DNA of 64,000 bases, from the NCBI GenBank assembly GCA_946185285.1, contig CAMHIS010000004.1, forward strand, positions 1 through 64,000, written 5' to 3'. Both the position numbers and the translations under genes were made by a program. Source of the DNA: an uncultured Prevotellaceae bacterium. GTDB taxonomy: Bacteria > Bacteroidota > Bacteroidia > Bacteroidales > Bacteroidaceae. The notes under the pieces are model-generated. The model was not told the origin of the DNA, searched no databases, and saw nothing but the letters and a program-made list of their open reading frames with translations. Positions 1 to 7,700 of the stretch are shown one piece after another (the first letter of the stretch is position 1; every line of letters begins with the position of its first letter).

Positions 1-109
1 TATAGAACTTGTTGATTGGCTCGCCGTTGTATTTGATGCTTCCGTTCTCTGCCACCTCCACGCCTGGCAAGCGACGTAGCACGTCGGCCATGTTGCGGTC
101 TTGTTTTTG
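1..109 (-). pseudogene. TonB-dependent receptor fragment (plug region)
   Basis: On the minus strand this encodes about 36 residues containing DVLRRLPGVEVAENGS and YNGEPINKFY, which resemble the plug region of Bacteroidetes outer-membrane TonB-dependent receptors. In that frame a TGA at 110-112 lies directly upstream. No signal peptide or carboxypeptidase-like N-terminal domain is seen before it, so the piece is cut off at its 5' side. The 3' side runs out of the window, so it is unknown how much of the receptor remains. An internal ATG (NMADVL) exists, but a receptor starting there would lack its export signal. Most likely a relic. Confidence 0.55.
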
Positions 110-112
110 TCA

Positions 113-589
113 TAGATTGTAAAGTAGATAGTTGAATGAGAAGGGGGAGGATACGAAGACTTGTTTTCTTTCTGTACTCCTGATTTGGGTTTACAATACC
201 TTATTTTATGTATAAGAACATCTAAACTTAAACCTAAACTGGTAAATTCGATTTGATTTGTTCGGAAAAAGAGAATTGTTTTACCCAAAAACCTTAATCA
301 TCCACAATACTCATTTGAATTTTCAACTCAAATGAGATCTCACATCGGTATATTTTCAAGTTGCAACAAAGAAGGAGTGGTAACAAACAGATGACTTTTC
401 AGTAAAAAGAAACTGTCGAGCGGATGGCGACAGATAATATTGTCATTTTGCTTGACAATTTCTCCTTCCGAGCCAGAAAGAACACTTTGGCGTGCTTTAT
501 GTCACCAACAGAGCATTGGTGGACATTTGGAAATGAACTGCGCATCAATGACAAAAGTGTCACTTTTCAGCGTAGCTATCTGTGCTACA
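113..589. other. Intergenic stretch, nothing recognised
   Basis: AT-rich sequence without a convincing gene. A 75-codon ORF at 440-667 has no recognisable motif and no promoter, and it ends inside the palindromic repeats that follow. No RNA gene or clear regulatory site was seen. Confidence 0.4.
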
Positions 590-860
590 ACGTATTTACT
601 TAGGTGGTGGCTAATCAAAAAGCACCACCTTTTTCGAAAAGCGTCACTCTGCCAATTCCAACAGTAAAACAACTTGTTTTACTTTAGGAAGATGGCGGGT
701 AGACGTAAGTTTGCCCGCGACTTACAACAGTAAAACAAGTTGTTTTACATTCGCAAACACCCTGTACAACCAGTGTTTATCGGCATTCCAAGCAGGTTTT
801 ACCGCCTTGCAAAAAGGTGGTACTTTGAAGCTAAGCACCACCTTATATAATTATCTATAG
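590..860. repeat. Cluster of palindromes and ACCACCT hairpins
   Basis: Two 19-bp odd-length palindromes lie 66 bp apart: GTAAAACAACTTGTTTTAC at 664-682 and its exact reverse complement GTAAAACAAGTTGTTTTAC at 730-748. Both are preceded by CAACA or a similar string. Two hairpins share the AGGTGGT/ACCACCT stem: 602-609 with 623-630 (followed by a T run, terminator-like), and 814-821 with 837-844. The paired design suggests small repeat elements, but binding sites for a dimeric regulator are also possible. No gene was found in this stretch. Confidence 0.6.
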
Positions 861-1102
861 CACAGAAAGTTATATAGAAAAGTGGTACTTTTCCATATTT
901 TCATAATCTTGCGCCACGTCCTGACGTCGTTCAAGAAGGTATAGAACATATCCTTGTGGCAATTGACGAACCTAAACAGCGGCGAGTCGGTGTACTTTGA
1001 CGCCGGGTAAAGGCAGTCGTACTTCGGCTTAACGAAAGACATGTGGCGGTAATCAAACTTTACATTCTTCAGTACGTTGGAGATGGTACCAGGGGCACTC
1101 CA
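851..1102 (-). pseudogene. Probable transposase N-terminal fragment
   Basis: The minus-strand frame is open from a TGA at 1103-1105. It reads SNVLKNVKFDYRHMSFVKPK, then YTDSPLFRFVNCHKDMFY and TFLNDVRTWRKIM, and stops at 851. The pattern is like the N-terminus of DDE transposases common in Bacteroidales, from memory only. No catalytic DDE region follows and no terminal inverted repeats could be identified, so this is at best a short relic. It could also be an unrelated spurious ORF. Confidence 0.35.
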
Positions 1103-1337
1103 TCAATGATCAGGAACTATCACCACACGGAAAAATATCATGAAAGCGCATGTTATTTGCATTTAGTATAAAAAAAATTTGCAAGTTTCAGCAGAATTTC
1201 TTAATTTTGCACTTGATATTATTAAAGATGAACGCGAACACGACACATATCAACGATAAAGCAACCGGGCTTTTCTATGAAAAAGAGAGCCTCAGATGCG
1301 TGTGGAGCGTGCGTGGAAGAAGATTTAACAAAGAAAA

Positions 1338-1369
1338 TTTGGCCGATTCAGATAAAAGTATCATATTTG
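1338..1369 (+). promoter_or_regulatory. Bacteroidetes-type promoter for the 1391 gene
   Basis: TTTG at 1338-1341, then 20 nt, then CATATTTG at 1362-1369, one base off the TAnnTTTG consensus. The surrounding sequence (AGATTTAACAAAGAA, ATTTGGC, GATTCAGA) recurs upstream of the antitoxin gene at 3187, so the same promoter segment serves two loci. Confidence 0.55.
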
Positions 1370-1390
1370 CAGAATAAATGTTTGAAGAGA

Positions 1391-1870
1391 ATGTGTACAT
1401 TGAACGTTAGAATAGATGATAAAGTGATGGCGAGGGTTAAGCCTCATTTCACAGGAGACCATGCCATGCAGCTCTGGATAGAGGAGGTGCTGAAACGGGC
1501 AATGGAGGACTATGCCGAGGAACGGGAGTCGCAGCTGGCAGATGTCTATGAGCGACTTAGCCATTTGTCATCGCTGAAAAAAGGATGGGATGGCCGAGGT
1601 GCCTTGCCCGTTTCCCAAAGTGTAATAGGCAACGTCCGCAAGGTTATGAGTATTTCGGACAAAGAGGACTGGGAGGGATGGATGATTTCTCCAGACGTGA
1701 ATGCCACTCTTTGCTTGTTTGCTCCGAATACCAAGGCCAGCATCAGCCTTGGCTCACGTGAGTTCTCCTATTTCGCCCGAAAGGATGGAGAAAGACTGGG
1801 TGAAAGTCATGTTGTTTTTACGCCCGAAGTTTTTTTAAGTGTGATGCGTAAGTTGTGGCTGGGGGAGTAA
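1391..1870 (+). CDS. Antitoxin-like hypothetical protein
   Basis: A 159-residue protein of unknown function. The start MCTLNVRIDDKVMARVKP is chosen because the frame upstream overlaps the promoter. The first 45 residues resemble ribbon-helix-helix-type antitoxins (a beta strand with alternating residues, then two helices), ending EVLKRAMEDYAEE. The remaining 110 residues contain LKKGWDGRGALPVS and WMISPDVNATLCLF and look like a separate small domain whose function is not known. No toxin gene follows directly; the next gene is a PD-(D/E)XK nuclease 86 bp downstream with its own promoter. Antitoxin or DNA-binding regulator is an inference from the N-terminus only. Confidence 0.6.
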   Translation: MCTLNVRIDDKVMARVKPHFTGDHAMQLWIEEVLKRAMEDYAEERESQLADVYERLSHLSSLKKGWDGRGALPVSQSVIGNVRKVMSISDKEDWEGWMISPDVNATLCLFAPNTKASISLGSREFSYFARKDGERLGESHVVFTPEVFLSVMRKLWLGE

Positions 1871-1901
1871 ATGGTGCTTGGGGCAAAGTTTGTATTGATT
1901 A

Positions 1902-1933
1902 TTTGGAATTATCGGAGAAAAGTTGTAATTTTG
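1902..1933 (+). promoter_or_regulatory. Promoter for the PD-(D/E)XK nuclease gene
   Basis: TTTG at 1902-1905, a 20-nt spacer and TAATTTTG at 1926-1933: a full match to the Bacteroidetes sigma consensus, 23 nt upstream of the ATG at 1957. Confidence 0.65.
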
Positions 1934-1956
1934 CAGGATATTAAAATAAAGAAAAA

Positions 1957-2928
1957 ATGAAGGTTGCCAATCCTATTTATGACATAGTGTTTAAATACAT
2001 GATGGAGGATGAGCGCATCGCCCGCACCATCCTGTCGGCCCTGCTTAAGGTGGAGGTGCTGGCCGTAGAGGTGCGGCCACACGAATATAGTGACGACACT
2101 CACGAAAACCTGTCGGTGTTCCGCATTGATTTCGGAGCCACTATCCGCAGTGCAGGGGGAAATGAGAAGCTAATTCTGATAGAACTACAGAAAACCTGGC
2201 TTGAGACAGAGACACTTCGTTTCCGACAGTATTTAGGTGTTCATTACTCCAATCCGAAGAACATGCTGGCCAACGGCTCCGCACTGCCAATGGTTGCCGT
2301 ATACCTGTTAGGCCACAAGGTTGGCGACATAGAAGAACCCGTGCTTTACGTCAACCATCAGTCGCTTGACTATGATGGCAATGTCGTGACTAAAGGCCTT
2401 CCAAACTCCTTTGTCGACAGTCTGACGCATGATAGTATTATCGTCCAGATTCCCCGTTTGCACGGTCATATCAACAACCGCCTTGATATGGTTCTGAGCA
2501 TCTTTGATCAGTCCCGCCGTGACCAGGACGATAACCGTATCTTGCGCATTGATGACAAAGTATACGAGAATGATGCCGATATGGAGCATATTCTTCGTCG
2601 ACTGACAATGGCTGCGGCTGATGCCGACATACGCCACAAGATGAACGTAGAGGAAGAATATTTTAGCGCCATCGAAAAGCGTGACACAGAGATTCTACTT
2701 AGAGACAAACATATTGCAGAACAGAAGGCACAGATCACCGAACAGAAGGCACAGCTCACCGAACAGAAGGCACAGCTCACCGAACAGAAGGCACAGCTCA
2801 CCGAACAGAAGGCACAGCTACGGACAACCATAAAAATGCTGTTGGATGCAGGAAAGTCGCTGGAAGACATCTCTTCTGCTATCAACATGGATATAGACAC
2901 AGTCACCACACTGGCCAAGGAGTGGTGA
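1957..2928 (+). CDS. Rpn/PD-(D/E)XK family transposase-like nuclease
   Basis: A 323-residue protein of the PD-(D/E)XK nuclease family often annotated as 'putative transposase' (Rpn family, recombination-promoting nuclease). The opening NPIYDIVFKYMMEDERIART is typical. The likely catalytic core is RIDFGATI followed by LILIELQKTW, giving the D...ExQ/K pattern of these enzymes. The body (residues 1-230) is followed by a Glu/Gln/Lys-rich segment of heptads EQKAQLT at about 255-288, predicted as coiled coil, and a short helical C-terminus (SLEDISSAINMDIDTV) that resembles a small DNA-binding or helper domain. It has its own promoter. These genes are multi-copy in Bacteroidetes; a true transposition role is not established. 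Confidence 0.85.
   Translation: MKVANPIYDIVFKYMMEDERIARTILSALLKVEVLAVEVRPHEYSDDTHENLSVFRIDFGATIRSAGGNEKLILIELQKTWLETETLRFRQYLGVHYSNPKNMLANGSALPMVAVYLLGHKVGDIEEPVLYVNHQSLDYDGNVVTKGLPNSFVDSLTHDSIIVQIPRLHGHINNRLDMVLSIFDQSRRDQDDNRILRIDDKVYENDADMEHILRRLTMAAADADIRHKMNVEEEYFSAIEKRDTEILLRDKHIAEQKAQITEQKAQLTEQKAQLTEQKAQLTEQKAQLRTTIKMLLDAGKSLEDISSAINMDIDTVTTLAKEW
2719..2820 (+). repeat. 21-bp in-frame tandem repeat
   Basis: Five units of GAACAGAAGGCACAGCTCAC plus one base, starting at 2719, 2740, 2761, 2782 and 2803; the last is partial. The first unit has A for C in the CTC codon. Each unit adds EQKAQLT to the coiled-coil part of the nuclease. Near-identity of the units suggests recent expansion and possible copy-number variation between strains. 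Confidence 0.9.
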
Positions 2929-3008
2929 AACTCAACCAGATTGCTATTCAGCAAATGCGAGTACTGAACGATAATGAAGGACGAAAATTATTGAAGTAGA
3001 AACAAGAT

Positions 3009-3128
3009 ATGACATACAATATGAATCAGATTATGACAAACGATAAGGAACAACGGATTAAACGAATTGACGCCCTGCTGCTGGTGACTATCGGCAGCGG
3101 AGTGAATGGTGCGTTAGCGCAGATTTAA
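3009..3128 (+). pseudogene. Orphan signal-peptide leader (copy 1)
   Basis: A 39-codon ORF: a polar N-terminus containing MTNDKEQRIKRI, a hydrophobic stretch LLLVTIGSGVNG and the cleavage-like ALAQI, then TAA. The 35 bp at 3033-3067 are identical to 4791-4825 in the leader of the 2,119-residue protein. It therefore looks like the 5' end of that kind of secreted-protein gene, cut off just after the signal peptide, where the promoter of the toxin-antitoxin cassette begins. It could still be translated as a tiny exported peptide. Confidence 0.7.
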
Positions 3129-3137
3129 CAAAGAAGA

Positions 3138-3169
3138 TTTGGCGGATTCAGAGAATAGTTGTATTTTTG
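3138..3169 (+). promoter_or_regulatory. Promoter for the RelE-type toxin-antitoxin pair
   Basis: TTTG at 3138-3141, 20 nt, then TATTTTTG at 3162-3169, a perfect match to consensus. It is the second copy of the promoter segment seen at 1321-1378. Confidence 0.65.
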
Positions 3170-3186
3170 CACAAAATAAAAAAATT

Positions 3187-3456
3187 ATGAGCGAAGATAT
3201 TAAAAATGACGAGATGACTGTTGACGTAGCCAGTGAACCCATGACAGGATATGCATTGAATCATTATCCCTCATGTGACAAGGAAATGGAGATTGATTAC
3301 AATTTTCAAGGGAAAGACTTTGGCTATGCAAGAACGCTGGAGGAACTGGAGTTTGCACTTGACGAGGCTGATGCAGAACGTAGCGATCCATCAAAATGGA
3401 TTACTCCTGTAGAATTCCACACCCGTTTAGAGAAAAAATACGCATGGCTAAGGTAA
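3187..3456 (+). CDS. Antitoxin of a type II toxin-antitoxin pair
   Basis: An 89-residue acidic protein starting MSEDIKNDEMTVDVASEP. The start is placed after the promoter; an upstream in-frame ATG at 3139 lies inside the promoter and is unlikely. The gene overlaps the following RelE/ParE-like toxin gene by 13 bp, the usual arrangement of antitoxin before toxin with coupled translation. The C-terminal half (TLEELEFALDEADAE, then SDPSKWITPVEFHTRLEKK) probably wraps the toxin. No clear DNA-binding fold could be named from sequence alone. The role is inferred from gene order and size. Confidence 0.7.
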   Translation: MSEDIKNDEMTVDVASEPMTGYALNHYPSCDKEMEIDYNFQGKDFGYARTLEELEFALDEADAERSDPSKWITPVEFHTRLEKKYAWLR

Positions 3457-3767
3457 TTTGGCGTGAAAAAGCCTCGCTCTTGTTGGAGAACCATCTCGAC
3501 TATGCATTAGCCGAGTTTGGCCGAAAGGCAGTCAGTAATTGGTATAAGGAAATTCTCCGCATAGAGACCAGACTGGCGATGCATCCAGAGTCTTTCACTC
3601 CAGAGCCGTCACTCGCTCACAGAGGCAAGGCCTATCGCGGCGCGATACTGATGAAGAATTTTAAACTGATACATTATTACGATATTGAAAGTGACACTGT
3701 CTATATTGACTATATTTGGGATATGCGAATGAATCCCGTCAAGTTAAGACGAATGATATTTGACTAA
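3444..3767 (+). CDS. RelE/ParE family toxin
   Basis: A 107-residue basic protein starting MAKVIWREKASLLLENHLDY. The layout matches RelE/ParE-superfamily toxins: an N-terminal helical hairpin with the GRKAVSNWYKEI region, then beta strands ending in AILMKNFKLIHYYDIESDTV, and the DYIWDMRMNP motif seen in the Bacteroidetes subgroup. Such toxins act on translating mRNA (RelE type) or gyrase (ParE type); which applies here cannot be told. The start at 3444 is preferred over 3396 because it gives the normal length and the typical 13-bp overlap with the antitoxin. Confidence 0.8.
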   Translation: MAKVIWREKASLLLENHLDYALAEFGRKAVSNWYKEILRIETRLAMHPESFTPEPSLAHRGKAYRGAILMKNFKLIHYYDIESDTVYIDYIWDMRMNPVKLRRMIFD

Positions 3768-3774
3768 TGTAATT

Positions 3775-4038
3775 ATGACACAAGATATGAACAAGCAGAT
3801 ATTAAGACGAGATATGGAAAAGTCTTGTTTCCGGAAAGGAAGGGCGTTGCTCTGCCTCTCCTTCCTCCTCCTGATGCTTTGCTTGGGAGTGAATGGGGCG
3901 TGGGGACAATTCAAAGAAAAACCCGCCGACTTGAAAGCAGGCGGGTATTCAGAAACTTGGTTACGTGTCATGAAGACAGAGGCTTTACCAAGCATTACGA
4001 CTGCAAAGATATATATTTTATTTGAAACCACCAAATGA
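3775..4038 (+). CDS. Orphan signal-peptide leader ORF (copy 2)
   Basis: An 87-codon ORF starting 7 bp after the toxin stop codon. The first 27 bp (3775-3801, MTQDMNKQI) are identical to the leader of the 2,119-residue protein at 4764-4790. A hydrophobic core LLCLSFLLLMLCLGVNGAWG ending GQ follows, then about 40 residues of no recognisable domain. Its stop overlaps the start of the Abi gene as ATGA (4035-4038), so it may act only to couple translation. It is best explained as the truncated 5' end of a secreted-protein gene; whether the peptide is made is unknown. Confidence 0.55.
   Translation: MTQDMNKQILRRDMEKSCFRKGRALLCLSFLLLMLCLGVNGAWGQFKEKPADLKAGGYSETWLRVMKTEALPSITTAKIYILFETTK
3921..3946. 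repeat. Short hairpin within the leader ORF
   Basis: ACCCGCC (3921-3927) pairs with GGCGGGT (3940-3946) across a 12-nt loop. There is no T run, so it is not a standard terminator. It lies inside copy 2 of the leader and may be a repeat-element relic or attenuate read-through from the toxin-antitoxin operon. Confidence 0.4.
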
Positions 4039-4757
4039 ATTACCATAAATTTGCAAAAATATATTCATATTCCCGAATCTCACGTTATCTGAAAGCTGCT
4101 AAGGGGAATAAGAAAAAGGCGCAAGCAATGTATTACGCCAATGCACGTCTTGCCCGTTCTTTTCAGCCCATTATCAGTTTCTTTGAGGTGATATTAAGAA
4201 ACCACCTGCATTACGCATTAGCCAATCATTTTGGTGATGTTCAATGGCTAATCAATCAGAAGACAGGGTTTATGTCAGCTCCATCTCTTACCCATACCAA
4301 CAAGAAAACAGGGGAAATCATAGTTAATGATTTCTTGAAAAAAGAGATAGAGCGAGCTGAGAAGATACTGACAGATAAAGGGCGGAACATAACGGCTGGA
4401 AGAATTATAGCGGAGTTGAACTTTGGCTTTTGGAACAGTTTATATGAAACGCACCATTACGCATTGTTAAGTGGTGTTCCTTGTACTATCTTTAATGGTT
4501 TGCCTGCTGGAGTCGGGCGGAAAAAGATAAACCAAAAGATACAATTGATAAGGAAAATGAGAAACAGAATAAGCCACAACGAGCCACTCTGTTTTAAAGA
4601 TAAATCTTTTGATATGACTTATGTAAATGATATGTATATAGTCATTTGTGATTTCATGTCATGGATTAATCCTAACATTCTCATAGAGCTAAGCAAAGAA
4701 AATCTTGACAAAGTCAAAAGTGAGATTTTGGCAACTGAGGCAATACTAAAAAGATAA
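4035..4757 (+). CDS. Abi family protein (HEPN-type abortive infection)
   Basis: A 240-residue protein resembling the Abi_2/AbiD-AbiF family. Features are an N-terminal helical region with ARLARSFQPIISFFEVILRN, the family-typical NFGFWNSLYE, and a C-terminal RNRISH (residues 176-181). The last matches the R-x4-H motif of HEPN ribonucleases, so RNA cleavage during phage infection is a reasonable inference, not shown. The start overlaps the stop of the preceding leader ORF (ATGA), and the gene ends 6 bp before the 2,119-residue secreted protein. It may be cotranscribed with that large gene, although the functions have no obvious link. Confidence 0.85.
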   Translation: MNYHKFAKIYSYSRISRYLKAAKGNKKKAQAMYYANARLARSFQPIISFFEVILRNHLHYALANHFGDVQWLINQKTGFMSAPSLTHTNKKTGEIIVNDFLKKEIERAEKILTDKGRNITAGRIIAELNFGFWNSLYETHHYALLSGVPCTIFNGLPAGVGRKKINQKIQLIRKMRNRISHNEPLCFKDKSFDMTYVNDMYIVICDFMSWINPNILIELSKENLDKVKSEILATEAILKR

Positions 4758-4763
4758 CGAAAT

Positions 4764-7700
4764 ATGACACAAGATATGAACAAGCAGATAATGACAAACG
4801 ATAAGGAACAACGGATTAAACGAATGGACAGAGATATGAATTGTGAAGTGATTCATGACGGGAAACTATTTGGGAACAGTTTCATGACTTCATGCGCCAA
4901 GGGAGTGCATGTCCTGCGCTGTGCCCTCCTCCTGCTGCTGATGGCTATCGGCGGCGGAGTGAATAGTGCGTGGGGACAAATAGATTATTCCGGAACTTAT
5001 TATATTGCGTTCGCTGGTAAAAGTGGTAATAATTTTGCCCCAAACAATCAGGGGAGCAACTACTATCTATGCCCTACAGAGAACTGGTGTTGGTATGAAG
5101 CCAACAACAACTTTACTAATTCAGACAACGGTCAGCCGTTCCTAACAACTCATAAAATTGCAAGTGGAGATGAAGAAAAATACAAATGGATTGTTGAAAA
5201 ACATACAAAAAACGGCAAAGACTATTACTCTTTCAGATATGGTGTTGATTATAACGAAGGAGGTTCTACTATTAGCAGGTATTTGATGTATAGCTTACAG
5301 ATAAGAACTGCAGCAGCAAATCGTATCCGAGTACATATTGAAAAGGTTTCATATAATGGTACTCCTGATGACAATGCTTTATTTGAAATCACAACGAATA
5401 AGAACGGTGGTTATAAGATTCGTCCGATTAACATAGAGGGTTATTGGATAAATGTTACAAATGGAAACTCAGATAGTTTTCAAGGTGTATCAGGTAAAAA
5501 CGATGGTCCTGATGGACATAAGGATGTAGGAGGAACTATTGGTATTTGGAATGAAGAAAACTATGAGGCTCGTTGCTATTTCGAGGATGTCATCACTCGT
5601 CCAACAATTACAATTAATTCGAGTAATTTAATTGAAATAACAGCGGCTCAGTCAGGTGCGACCATACGATATACTACCGATGGTTCTGAACCTACCGCAG
5701 AGAATGGAACAACATATACTGTACCTATCAATCCTAGCGTTGGAACTACGATTAAGGCAGTTGCAATTGTTTCCGGTGAGGCTTCAAATGTTGCTACTTT
5801 ACAGAGACGTTTGATTCAGAACCAAAACAATGGTTGGACGGTTGATGAAAGTACAACAGATTTCCATTTCTATTTGACTCAAGGTGATGATGACAACAAC
5901 ATCACCAAGGTTAACACAACGAGTCTGTTCCGTCCGTCGATGGAATGGTATATTATTGATAATAAAAATTGCTTCAACTACATTGTTAATGCATCGAACA
6001 ACAAGTATCTGTGTTACGATGCTACCAATACCAACAAGGTATATATGGCTGCTTATGACAATGCCAATGATAATAAATATAAGTTTAGTATTACGGAATC
6101 TCCAACAGCCGGTACATTCAACATCTATTCAGACGGACAGAATAAGCTTATCAACAAGGCTAATGGAAATAATAAAAGTGATGTCATAGCTACTCTCGAT
6201 TACACGGACCCTAATGCTAAAAATGGAACTGCCCGCTGGAAATTTGTTTTGCCAACGAGCCTTGACAAAACTGCTCCATTTACTGTATCTAACCCATCAA
6301 CAGGGAATTATACCTATTACAAGTTGCGTAGCAGTGGAGATGGATATTATATCAAAGCACCTGCTTCTGCTGACGCTAACGCTACGATGGTTGTTGCAGC
6401 GTCAGCAGACGATAATACCTATTGGTATCTTGAAGAGGCGGCTGCAGCCACCAACGCAGATTGGCTGACCTACTATTATATCCGCAATGCCAAGACAGGA
6501 GACTATCTTTATTATGCGAATGGCAATCCTAGCGATAATAATGCTGCTTTCAAGGCAAGTACGACCAACGGCGATGCAGACCGATACCAATTTGCATGGG
6601 CTCACTCAACGACGGCGGACTACTATTTTATAGTGCCCAAAATGCTGCTTAACCAAACATTGAATAATTTCAGTACTATGAACAGGAATAGCGGTACATT
6701 GAGAGTACAGAAAGTAAGAGACACAGGATCATCTGCGTGGTCTTTCTCTCAGGTTCCCAATTCCGATTTCAAATGCGCACAGCCAGTAATTACTTGGCGT
6801 GCAGGTGATGGCGGTTATGTTGTCACACCGACCGAATCAGACGCAAAGATTTACTATAAGATCGGAGAGGGCGTATTAACTCCTACTACAGGTACACTCT
6901 ATACAGGGGCTATTTCTGTTGCGGAGTTAGGAGTAGAATCGGCAACCATCAGAGTTATCGCCGCAAGAAACAGTGATGGCAGTGATGCATCTACAGAAGT
7001 GAGTGTGTCCGTCAGCAGAGTGGCAACGCCCGAAATATCACTGACAGAGGATGGAAAGGTTGAAATAACATGTGCTACTCCCGGGGCAAGCATCTTCTAC
7101 GAGATGGACACTACTAGTCCGAGCAACCCCACGTCATCCAGCACATCATATACAGGCCCCATCGAAGGCCCTACTGGCAAAGTCATCAAGGCCATAGCTG
7201 TAAAAGACGAATGGATTAATTCTGTTGTGACAACGAGTGAAACTATCGTATTTACTTGCGCCACACCTGTTATCAAGAAAACTTCTGCAACAACCTTCAC
7301 CATCCAATGTGTCTTCCCTACCAGCGGTGTCACAATCCGCTATACCAAGGGTGATGGCACTCAGGCCGACCCCACAGCATCGACTGGCACCGTATATAGC
7401 GAGCCTGTGACCTTCAGCGAGAGCGAACTGCCCTTTACCATCAAGGCCATTGCCGTAGCCGACGGTTACACCAGTTCGGAAGTAGTTACAAAGCAATTGA
7501 CCGAGAGTCTAAACGAAGATGTCGACGGCTACTATGAGATTGCTTCTGCTGATGACTTCAGCAAGTTTATCCAAATGGTGACCAGCGGCGATGCGGACAA
7601 GAAATACAAGATTACTGCTAATATCACCTTATCTGACATCGATGTTATCAGCGAACCTTTCACTGGAGAACTGATGGGTGTGGTCAAAGCCGATGGCACA

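Noticed and set aside
440-667. 75-codon ORF in the left intergenic stretch
   Set aside because: No motif, no promoter, and it ends in palindromic repeats.
1277-1390. N-terminal extension of the antitoxin-like protein
   Set aside because: The extension covers the promoter at 1338-1369; the start at 1391 matches the usual MCTLNVRIDD beginning.
1-4760. Prophage or integrative element spanning the left region
   Set aside because: No integrase, structural phage gene or conjugation gene is visible; only small cassettes and relics.
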